A DNA stretch of 64,000 bases from the NCBI RefSeq assembly GCF_036884655.1, contig NC_088357.1, positions 45,807,501 through 45,871,500 of the forward strand. The letters are read 5' to 3'. Shown one piece after another: positions 36,670 through 46,049 of this stretch. The translations under genes and the position numbers were made by a program. Under the pieces are notes generated by a model that searched no databases, was not told the origin of the DNA, and worked only from the letters and a program-made list of their open reading frames with translations. This DNA comes from Musa acuminata AAA Group (Eukaryota; Streptophyta; Magnoliopsida; Zingiberales; Musaceae). The stretch's first letter is position 1. The number at the start of each line of letters is the position of its first letter.

Positions 36670-37288
36670 CTTCTTCTTATTCTTCTTCTTCTTCTTCTTC
36701 TTCTGCTGCTGCTGCTGATATAGGAGGCTGTGTTCTGTTATCTGTTACGCCACTTTAAAATGACTAAACATAATTTTTAACTGATGATGGATGCCACATC
36801 TTAACATTCGACAATCTTCTTGTATAGGATTTTAGGAAATGCCAAATTGATATTCTTTTCTTTGATGGCAGCCTTCCAAAGTCTTAAGAAACAATGGAAA
36901 TCTAATGTAACTTGCTTCTGCTATGCATCTGATTGTTTTATTTTTGTTGCAGGGCTTAAAGAAAGCAGACCAACAAGCTATACTTGATGATTTCAACAAG
37001 CAAAACTCATCAATCAGACACCCATCTGTGGCTCCATCAGTAGCCATCCCATCTGCTCCACCTGCACCAGCTGCCCCAACTTTAACAGCCACATCTACAT
37101 CTGCCACGTCTACTCTCTCATCCAATACTTCTGCCTCTGTTGCTATTGCATCCCGAGAAGATGTGCTCACTCGGGCTGCAGCTCTTGGAAGGGGAGCTGC
37201 TACAACTGGTTTCAAGAGGTTCCTTGCCTTAACAGAAGCTGCCAAGGACAGGAAAGATGGACCCTTCCGGAAACTCTTCAATCCTTAG
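20155..37288 (+). CDS. VPS53: Vacuolar protein sorting-associated protein 53 (24 coding exons)
   Basis: VPS53 is a core subunit of GARP/EARP, which tethers endosome-derived vesicles at the trans-Golgi network (family knowledge). Exons: 20155-20203, 20786-20880, 21081-21137, 21353-21503, 22460-22530, 22998-23122, 25965-26125, 26223-26364, 29055-29118, 30421-30615, 30695-30736, 30833-30937, 31012-31071, 32800-32877, 33198-33305, 33413-33478, 33804-33881, 33964-34097, 34466-34559, 35486-35563, 35636-35698, 36054-36122, 36202-36297, 36953-37288. Every junction is GT-AG and in frame, giving 838 residues, near the plant family's usual length. The start [15 protein letters not shown] is typical. N-terminal coiled-coil segments (EVRQQ-type helices, [24 protein letters not shown]) fill residues 17-230. 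The C terminus has [14 protein letters not shown], an Ala/Pro/Ser/Thr-rich linker, and [20 protein letters not shown]. No defect was seen. Confidence 0.96.
23123..25964. other. Long VPS53 intron 6, mostly unrecognised
   Basis: This 2.8-kb intron is AT-rich. The segment 24105-24545 has a 106-codon minus-strand open frame and, in another frame, a retroelement-like string, but no diagnostic reverse-transcriptase, protease or integrase motif is readable. I see no terminal repeats. A decayed repeat is likely but not identified. Confidence 0.4.
26971..27181. mobile_element. hAT-type MITE (family A), 211 bp, intact target-site duplication
   Basis: It starts CAAGGTCCGCCG and ends CGGCAGACCTTG, inverted repeats with one mismatch in 12. 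It is flanked by the 8-bp direct repeat GGTAATAG (26963-26970 and 27182-27189). The interior is extremely rich in GGTAC, GGTCC and CGGTA palindromic words and matches the 643-1245 element in inverse orientation. It lies in VPS53 intron 8. Its clean ends and duplication suggest a fairly recent insertion. Confidence 0.9.
27560..28800 (+). pseudogene. Decayed non-LTR retrotransposon (LINE) ORF2 fossil in VPS53 intron 8
   Basis: With several frameshifts and stops, the plus strand still shows the order of a LINE ORF2. The endonuclease piece reads [14 protein letters not shown] (27574), then [17 protein letters not shown] (about 27682), [10 protein letters not shown], and [11 protein letters not shown] (27843). 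The linker to the reverse transcriptase reads [17 protein letters not shown] (28403) and [20 protein letters not shown] (to about 28560). A faint start of the reverse transcriptase follows to about 28800. The pattern resembles plant RTE-type LINEs as I remember them. The palm/YADD region, 5' end and poly(A) tail were not found. It is inactive and in the same orientation as VPS53. Confidence 0.75.
31119..31220 (+). repeat. Two partial copies of the VPS53 exon-13 start within the next intron
   Basis: Exon 13 begins AG|GAAGAAACATGGGAAACTG at 31012. The intron downstream holds AGAAGTAACATGGGAAACTG (about 31129) and AGGAAGAAACATGGGAAACTG (about 31182), both followed by a C(C/T)TTGACATTT word. The second copy also retains an AG just before it. 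They look like small local duplications of the acceptor and exon start, creating decoy 3' splice sites. Confidence 0.7.
36641..36718. repeat. Compound microsatellite (TC)n-(TTC)n-(TGC)n in last VPS53 intron
   Basis: A TC run from about 36641 passes into TTC repeats and then GCT/TGC repeats up to about 36718. It lies in the final intron (36298-36952), roughly 240 bp before the last acceptor. Confidence 0.9.
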
Positions 37289-39540
37289 TGCTTTCTTTTT
37301 CTTAATTTCTTTTCCCCCTGTCTACCTTTTTGAGTATATGCCTATATGGTGTTTATTCTTAACAGACGCAGAAGGTCCAAGTTAGGGTTCTATGGAAACT
37401 TTGTTTATGTTACTTTGTGCCATAAGCTGCCAGAAGCATTGTTGCCTTTCTCCTTACATGTTCTGACATATTTTCTGAACTATTGCAATGAGTATTAGAT
37501 TGGAATGCATTCATGACTACCATAAATGAGTATCTCAGCCATAAACAAAAGTTGGAGTTTTTGCCTTCTGTTAAAAATAAAGATCCATATTTTTTTGAAG
37601 TTGATACTCTCTTGCCAGATGAAGTGCGGTCTATGGTGTCAGTGGCTAACCATAGTAGAAGACTGAATGCTCTCATGATTTATCTCTAAAGTTTTTATTT
37701 AATGGTTTAAGATACATTTGCATTTGTACTATTAAGGGCAGTTGCCTTAGCTCAAACAACATGGCATGCGTTCTGGTCCACAGAGCGCATGCAGTTTTCA
37801 ACTTTTCTTTTTATATGTACTCCTACATATTTTAGCAAGGTCTAAAGAAGACCACATTTCAGATTTCTTCAGGCTACCATATTCACAGTAGAGATGTTGT
37901 CATAAGCAACAAGAAAAATTAAATACAAATGCAAATACATGGCCAAATGACAAGGAGGGCAGATACCTTCAGCTGTGATGTTCTTGTTGGCAGATGTAAT
38001 GCAAAGACAACGGTTGGTCTATGGCAATCAGTTTCGCCTTGAAAGGGTAAACAGGTTTTCTGACTTGAAGAAGCATTACTTCATTTTCTGTCATCTACTC
38101 TAGAGAATAATTCTGCCATGCTTTTTCATTGACTTTTTCCTCCTCCTATATTGACTCTTAGGTACCACCATTGTATGACCAAAATATTATGACATGATAT
38201 GTTTCGTGCAGTTTGTATTTATGACCAAAATTCAAGACTTTGTTTTTCTTCAATGTTAGTGTTGTGTTGATGGGAAAAACTGATACATGATTTTAGATAT
38301 GTTGTTTGATTTTGTTTTACTTACTATCTGGTTATGATGTTACAATGATGAACTTATCCATTGTTCTCTTGGTATATATTCTTGTGGTGTTCTGCATTGT
38401 TTGAAGCAAAGTGAAATTCATTGCTTGTGTTTATCATTTGTCATGTTTGAAAACCACAATTATTAGTGTTTATGTATGGTTATTTGAGTATGAGCTCCTC
38501 AAGTGATTTATGGTTATGTGAATATTAGCTCCTCAAGCTGTGATACAATTCTGTTGATATGTTCTGGCAAAATCTTTAATATTTTTTAATGAAAAATGTT
38601 GTGCTAAGCTAATAACAAACTTTTTGGGGACTAAGTGGTTTCGTATATTAAATTTGTTTAATACAATTTCATTTTTGACTCCATGTTCTGAATCTTACTA
38701 TCTATATTCTAAAATACCTTAGTTCATAAAGATTGTTCTAAAATTTTCTGTAGGAGAATGACTGATAAATCGACTGGCTGATCCTTGGACATTCTGATAT
38801 TTCTACAATTGCTGCCTTGAGAATTTTGCTGAAAGAAGTTCCTGTGGTAACTGATTAAGATGATCCAATGGAAGGTTTGATACTTTATGCAACAATGCCT
38901 TTTTAAGTCTCATGTCAAGTGCCATATCTTTGGCTGGTAACATCATCTGCAAGATTACCAATGAGCTGTGGATTTTTCTCACTGCATGGTATTACCATGG
39001 CAGACCATTAAATGACTGCATTTACCAACTCAAGTTACATTTTTCTTATAAGCTTTACAATGAACATATTCTGAGAAGGGTTAGGCATGATGATAGATAC
39101 ACACTTCTAAGCCAGCTCCTGAAACCAATTTATATGTTGAGAATGCTTTCTGCCATCTATTTTTCAGACAAGACTATTGTTTGATGAGTTTTTTTTTGAA
39201 GAATGTATTGGTCTTTTGGAATGGTTTGTCAGGCTGCAACTTTTCTACCAACATTTCAGAAGTCAGCTTTATGGAGGCCAAATTGGATTTTGGTGAGCCG
39301 AAATATCCTCTTAGTACTAAAAGTATTCTTGTGTGATGCCTGTCACAGCAACCATTACTATCAAATGCAATTTACTTGAAGGTAGAAAGATTCTTACCAA
39401 TGGTACCTTCTTCATAATTGCCTTATATTTTCTGGAAGATAGTGCATGAATAGCCATGCTGAAGCTGGAAAATTGCCATCAAAGCTGGAAAAATCCCCCG
39501 CCAGTAGAGGTATTATCATGTTCCTTCTTCTTCTTTTACT
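37289..39540. other. VPS53 3' UTR and spacer
   Basis: The first few hundred bases are likely VPS53 3' UTR; an AATAAA word occurs near 37574. The rest is AT-rich spacer. Open frames such as 38912-39184 have no recognisable content. No other feature is supported. Confidence 0.45.
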
Positions 39541-39565
39541 TGTTTGTTTGTTAACAGATTAGAAC

Positions 39566-39567
<2 letters not shown>

Positions 39568-39608
<41 letters not shown>

Positions 39609-39798
39609 CATGTATATATATGTGTGTGTGTGTGTATATATATACATACATATATATATATACATACATATATATATATATACATATACATACATATATA
39701 TATATACATATACATACATATATATATATATACATATACATATACATATACATACATATATATATATATATACATATATATACATATATATATATAGA
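39568..39798. repeat. Compound microsatellite (TC)n, (TA)n, (TG)n and TACATA/TATA blocks
   Basis: A TC run (39568-39594) is followed by TA, then TG repeats (about 39621-39634), then irregular ATACAT/ATAT blocks to 39798. Open frames across it are repeat artefacts. Confidence 0.95.
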
Positions 39799-40800
39799 GT
39801 AAGCTCGATACATGATCACACAGTTATTAGAGTGGAACTAAATATCCATTTGATCAAGTGTCCGATCATTGGATCAATTGATCTAATTGTTGTGTCAAGT
39901 GGTTAGATTACAAGATTAATAATTTTTATGCAAATAATGTGCAGCTTATAATTATTTTATAATAAATTAAAAATTAATTTTTTTTATAGATAATACCTGT
40001 ATGAATATAATGGACCCGATTAGTCAAACAAATAAGAGGAGAGTAGAGAAAAAAAAAAAGAGTAGGGTGATGAGAGATAGAAACAGAAGCGGAAGAGGAA
40101 GAAAATTCAATTATGATAAAAAAAATATATATTAAAATTGAAAGAGAGGACGAAGGTGATAGAGGAGGACAATGATAAGATAAGATGGATGATAGGGGGG
40201 AGGACAAGTGCAGACACTTTGAGTTTCTCTTTTATCCATTTAATTTATAAATACTTACTTTTTTCTTTGAAAAATAAATATCTTTAAAGCTCAATTGGTA
40301 ATATGATCTAACAAGGAGTCTGTTTCTCGAATTATTAGGTTTGATCGGCCGTCCTGATCTAGAATTTCGACTATGCTTAATTGAGATCAGACTGTAATGT
40401 CTAAACATGATTTTTCTTGAAGTAGTTTAATTGTATGTAGAATCAAAATACTCGAACATATTTATAACCATCGTTATCATCGTAGAAGCGATATTAGTAT
40501 CATCGTGAATTTTATTTTATTGAAGCGATAGCTACTGAAGGAGATTAATAATAATTATATGTGTGAGTGTCAGGCTTTCAATTTTAGAAGCGCGCACACA
40601 CACAAATATATATATATACATATGTAATATTATAAAATAAAAAAAGTCTGCATAAATAACATTAACTTGCATTATGTGCAAGTTAAAACCACAGAGATAA
40701 GTGAACCTAACCATAAGGAGCAATAGATATTGTGTTTCTTGGATATGCGGTTTAGGCAACAGATGGGAAGAAGACAGACCTATATATAGAGTCATAAGAA
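39799..40800. other. Spacer, AT-rich
   Basis: No gene is recognised. A purine-rich stretch lies at 40020-40200. A weak tRNA-like promoter pattern is present near 40285-40355, described in the findings. Short AT and CA runs occur near 40595. Confidence 0.4.
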
Positions 40801-40819
40801 AAGTTTACAGCTTCTCTGT

Positions 40820-41323
40820 GCTCTGATGAACTGTGCTGATGATGTTCTAGTAGTAACCTCACTATTTGCTGCAGCACAGTAGAAAACATAGGTGAAATGC
40901 AGTGTGTTTGTGAGAGAGAAGAAAAGGCATGCAAGAAGATATAACCATATACATCATCACGATCGAAACCTCGGCCTCTTTGGTTCGTACCTCCACAAGG
41001 TGCTGCAGCAAAGTAGAAAACGAATGTGAAATGCTGTTAGAGAGAGACAGAGAGAGAGAGAGGAAAGGGAAGGAGATTGAACTGTCTTCTTTTGCTTTGC
41101 TGGGAGTCATAGCTCCACAAAACGCTGTTAGAAAAAGCAGAAAACAGTCTGAAGTGTTTGTGTGTGTGAGTATGAGAGAGAAGAAAAGCATGGATGGAAG
41201 ATACAAGTGTACATCACGATCGATATCCAGCCTCTTTTGCTGTGATGAACTTGCGCTGATGCTGCTCCTCATAGCTTCACAAGATGCTGTAGAAAAGGCA
41301 GCAAAGCAATCGTGAAGTGTTTC

Positions 41324-41340
<17 letters not shown>
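40820..41340. repeat. Four diverged direct repeats next to MIR160
   Basis: A module consisting of (C/A)CTCCACAA..GCTG, then AGAAAA, then GAAGTGTTTGTGTG or similar, then GAGAGAGA occurs four times (about 40856, 40989, 41109 and 41273). It alternates with a CATCACGATCGA..CCTCTTT word (about 40954 and 41212) and a GATGAACT..GCTGATG word (about 40825 and 41244). Read on the minus strand the array lies directly 3' of the MIR160 hairpin, so it is probably part of that primary transcript. Long minus-strand open frames here are low-complexity Ser/Leu/His-Thr artefacts. Confidence 0.7.

Positions 41341-41371
<31 letters not shown>
41322..41371. repeat. (TG)n(AG)n microsatellite abutting the MIR160 hairpin
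   Basis: A run of TG (about 41323-41340) continues as AG repeats to 41371, ending eight bases from the miR160 star strand. On the MIR160 transcript strand it reads (CT)n(CA)n. Confidence 0.9.
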
Positions 41372-41376
<5 letters not shown>

Positions 41377-41490
41377 ACCATGCTTGGCTCCTCGCACGCC
41401 ATCCGCAGTAGCCAATCGATAGTTTTGATTGGTAACTACGCGAGTGGCATACAGGGAGCCAGGCATAGTCTATTTCACCTCTTCTTCTAC
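41371..41490 (-). ncRNA. MIR160: MIR160 precursor hairpin
   Basis: On the minus strand, positions 41465-41445 read TGCCTGGCTCCCTGTATGCC plus a final A, the canonical miR160 sequence. The star strand at 41399-41379 reads GCGTGCGAGGAGCCAAGCAT plus G. With the standard 2-nt 3' overhangs, 19 positions of the duplex pair, with two mismatches and three G-U pairs. The loop arm adds GTAGTTACCAATC facing GATTGGCTACTGC, so the fold-back is compact. miR160 directs cleavage of ARF10/16/17 auxin response factor mRNAs (established knowledge); none of those genes is in this window. The primary transcript probably starts upstream, towards 41.7-42.0 kb, where an AT run at 41730-41751 could hold a TATA box, but neither end is defined. 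Confidence 0.96.
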
Positions 41491-42106
41491 ATCCAAAACC
41501 CTTCAACACAGGCCAGGGAGATGGAGAAGGGTGTACGTAATCCATGCTTCGTCATATAGATCGTGTGCATCTCACAAGAACACACCAAGAGATACCTGTC
41601 CAGCTTCCAACGACAACACAAGCACAAGCCTAAAAGAGACTCGCAGACTTTGCAGCCAGGGAAACACTAAGCTAGTGTGTCTGTCTTCTTGAGCTAGGAG
41701 AAGGGTGATGTTGTAGGGTTATATGTACATATATATATATATATATATATAGATAGCAGTGAATCCCAGCTGACATATATTAATAATAACACAGTAAATA
41801 AACCTGTCCATCATCCAGCTATAGTTGTCACAACAAGTATAGCTGGATCAAGTGGTGAGATTCAAGAGTTGGAGTGAGAAGCATGTTGGAAGAAGAACAA
41901 GGTGGTGGTTGCCACATGGGCACTGATTTCCAAGGTTAATTATTCTCTGGATCTACATATCTTGTGAGGGGACTTGGATTTTGTTATGCTGTACGTGCTC
42001 TCTTTTCAGTCTTTTGATCTGGGAGTTTGTCTGGAGTGCTTGGACCCAACATAGATTCTCCTGCCAACCTTATTCTCCAATCAAAAACCTTCAACTCCAG
42101 GTTGTT

Positions 42107-42140
<34 letters not shown>

Positions 42141-45100
42141 GTTCCTCAAGGAGGGGAGTTGCATGAACTTCTACATCCCTCATGAAATATCCCTACACTT
42201 GCTCAATATAGGAAGGCAACGAAATATACAATCTCTTAATGCGACTCCTAATCTTTCATTTAATGCTTTCATGGGGAAAGGTCAAATGGGCATATTCTTA
42301 CAAGGGAAAAGATCATGCAAAATGAGGTTCTAAACTGAATGTCAAGCTAAAAGAAAAATAACAAAGCCTACTTCACACTCAAACCTTGATGTGAAAGATA
42401 GAGCATATCATGTAAATGATATAAACCACTCAGTAAAATAGTGCATTGTTTAAGTTTAGTTTGATCCAACTTGCAATTGGTTCCCTTTTCCTCTTGTTCT
42501 TTCTCAAGCTCACAAAAAGGGAGTACATAATAACAAACACTCTTTGCAAAGCAAATCATGTTTCTAAAAACATGTAATTGCCTAAAACTTAGAAACACAT
42601 GACTAGAGTTCATCCAAGTTGGACATGACTTTGGTGGCAGATTAGATGAGTTCAGGCTAACCACACTATACATCTCACAACTATTTTTTCAAACATCCAC
42701 CATTTTGATGGACACTTATTCTTAAAAAAAAGACAAAGAATCATAAAAAGAAAATCAACATAGTACTTAACACCTGTTGTAACATATGAAAAGTTCATGC
42801 AATTCTTGAGCTGGGTTTTTAGTTACTGGTTGAAATGCAGCAAATCAGGCTGCTTATGTGAAACTGTAAATTACAAACCTTAGGTTATAATTCGATTCTA
42901 CGTTTGATTCTTCTGATTTTGATTTCCAACATCTACTGGTAGTCATTTGTATCAGCTTAAATCTCCTCTCTTTTTTTTTCTCCTCTGTTGCTTTCTGTGT
43001 AGAAATGCATGATATAGAGTATGCTTCCTGAGTTCCAGACATGGCTGTAGTTGTTGAGAACTCAAGGAGATTGAATGGAACCTTTTGCTTGCTTAAATTT
43101 CTGAACCAAGTGAAAAGTATCTGTGTTTAAGGTGAGCAATGCTGTGGTTGGAGTGACCACAAGGAAGATAATGACTGTTTATTCTTGTTCTATACTTGTT
43201 TTCCTCACATGATACTGATTTTTTTCCATGGATTTCAGTTCTCTTTTGAAAAGTTACTTCTTAACACTACTCTAATCAATCCTGTGGTTGAATTATCATT
43301 TCCTACCTGGATTCAAGCTGAGAGAGCTCCTTCAGCTCATAAAATGGTTTTGAAACTATGCTCAGTTTCATGAAAACAGGTCTAAACAACATGTCTGATT
43401 CAATCATTCATCAAAGGAACCAGTATGGCATAGGAGGTAGCTTCTTCTAATTGATGTGGGTGTTCTGTGCTAGTTGGTCAGGATTGGAACCTCTCATGCT
43501 TTGCTGCTACTAAATCTTTTAATTGGAAAAGTAAAAGGCCCATGAACACATCACCAATCTGTCTCTTGCTTGTGTTGTTGGTGGATATATTAGATCCAGT
43601 GACAGCTACTGATGCTTATAAAACTCAAAAAGAAATGGGGAAACAGTAGCACTTGTCATAGTAGGGAAAACCAAGTGCAACTCCCTTCTTAGACCTCAAT
43701 TTTCACCTATCAGGCCATGACTTTCCTCCTGAACCTACCAGTTGAATTCCCAAAACATGTAATCTCACCATGCCAAACTTGCAGCCTAGCCTTTGTCCCA
43801 AGCATATGCTTCTTTTGATGCTAGAATGATGTCAATGTTCCTTCTATTTGCTCTTAGCAGTGCAACAATCTTCTTTCTCCTTCCCCTGACTGATTCGCTT
43901 CTGCTTGGACTAGTTAACGAGTTAGGTTTAGACTGTCATGTAGATTAGGATGGCTTGAATAGGACTACTCCCTCCACTGAATAGTTGGTTCTAACAAAAA
44001 TTTGAAAAGGTCACTGTTAGGCCAAACACCAGAATCGTATTCCAGCTTGAAGGAGTGGCCAATCTTCCAGTAGGTTTGTCCATATTCAAGCTTTATGTCA
44101 CAGCCTCAAAGTGAACTGATACATGGAATCATCCTGAAAGTTCACTAAAGAGCAGTGGTTTATAGACATGGGTAGTTGGACAGGTGATGTTGGCACTAGT
44201 TTGGCAACACTAGTCACTTGCAAGCAAGATGGATTCCAATCTATGATAGATTTGCATTAAATAAATAAACCTACCAACAATTTTTCACATGGTTTGGCAG
44301 TCATCCAAGTTTGACATGGTGTCATAGTAGAAGATTATGTATGTGTCCTCTAATTCTGTCAGCAGGTTTTGGTGGAAGCTTTAAGCTTTTAAAGCATTTG
44401 ATAGTGGATAAAACTTAACATGATTCACATCTTGAGCTTCATTCAGATCTTCCATTTGGATCATTGAAGAGCCATACAGTTTAACATGATTCACATCATG
44501 TTTGCTGAGGTCCATGGTTCTACTATAATCAGAGGCATAAATCACAACCTAGTTACTATTTTGACCAAGATGGAACTTGTGGAATCTCCCTCAATGATTG
44601 GAATCTTCTTCTCTTTGGATGGTTTGGCAAACTGGTTTGGCACAGTTTGCTTGGATTCATCACCTCACTAGTCTATTGCAGAATCAATCTTCTTTAACAT
44701 GGTAGGTCAATTATGTAGAATTTCCCAAAACTTCTTAATGTTATTTCTGGCATTGTTCTATTACCTACAGAGAAAGTTCACAGCTTAGAAGTTGGCCTTC
44801 AGCAGCTTTCATTAATCTCAGTCCATTAAATATGAGGCAAGTAGGATTTGGGTGACACCAATTTCAACATATTCTTTAGCTGTAAGCTTGTGGATGATTG
44901 AGGAAAACCTGCACATAATCACAAACAAATGAAAACAAATAGGCTGTTGAGGAAGATGGTGAGAACCAATTGAGCTGGACCATCTCATCAGGCTTTTAAT
45001 GTCAGCAAATCTGCATTCAGATATCACAATAACATTAAGTAGTTGATTGATACATCATCATAAATGCATTAAATGGTGAGGCCCAATGATAGATAATCTA

Positions 45101-46049
45101 AGGCTATAATATTTCATTATCTGCTTGTTTTGTTCTGACCCTATATGATTGCAACTCCCTTGTTGATGTCACTGTTAGAAGGTATTAGAAAGTATTTGCT
45201 GCATTAGACTATGGTATTAAGCTTAGACCATATGTAGTCTTAGAAGCTTAGAACATAACATATATTGTCCTCTTTTAGAAGTGAGCATGTGGTTCATCTC
45301 ACTTAAAAAGGTTATATCTAAAAACAGAGGAAACCTCAAAGATTTGTGGTATGAATAATCTGTAAGGAAAAAATTTGCTGCATCATTGGCAGAGAATTAA
45401 AATGCTGTAACCTTTGTAACTATTGGTTGTTTATAACACTGTGTTCTTTGAAGTGTATTTGAATTGACAAAGATAATACTCAATTCATAGTAATTCTCTT
45501 ACATTTGTTGTCTCTGAATTATTTGGTGACAAGCAGAAAATGTGTCAAAATATAAAGGGACAATCCATCTGGATCAAGTCATTTTTTCTTTGTGAGGTAA
45601 CTTCAAGTACATCAATCCAGTATACTTAGAGCACATGTAAATTTGGTATGCAGTTCCAATTCTGCAAAACAACCATAATTGATCACACTAAATTTTGACA
45701 TGACAACCAAATTACAAGTCCAGTGTATGTAAACAAACATACAAATAATTTATATGTAACACAGAATCAAGAGGAGGCTTTCTGCATCTGACCTTGGTAG
45801 CCTTTCCATTAAACCTGTGCCAGCTGGTGTCATTTCCCATTAATCATCAACCTCACTCTTCTTCTGTCTCAGTAACATTTGTGTTGAGATGCCCATTAAG
45901 CTTATCCACCATAAACAAAAAAGAAAGCTTCCTATATTGCATGGAACAGGAACTTATAATAACTGGACATGTATGTGGGCAACTTGGAATGAGTGATATA
46001 AATAGGAGGTATATTCTTGTTCTAATTGCTCACCAACCTCATCAAAACC
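41491..46049. other. Spacer between MIR160 and the NAC gene
   Basis: The first several hundred bases are the likely MIR160 promoter and 5' part of its transcript, with an AT run at 41730-41751. A (CT)n microsatellite lies at about 42110-42138. The rest is AT-rich, with only short open frames of no recognised family (for example 43185-43373 and 43467-43649). The last 200-300 bases before 46050 are likely NAC 3' UTR. Confidence 0.45.

Noticed and set aside
39544..39906. Tyr/Ile/His-rich open frames on both strands
   Set aside because: They are translations of TA/TACATA microsatellite DNA.
40862..41545. 227-codon minus-strand open frame across the MIR160 region
   Set aside because: It is made of translated CT/CA microsatellites (SLSLSL, HTHTHT) and reads through the miR160 hairpin, so it is not a credible protein.
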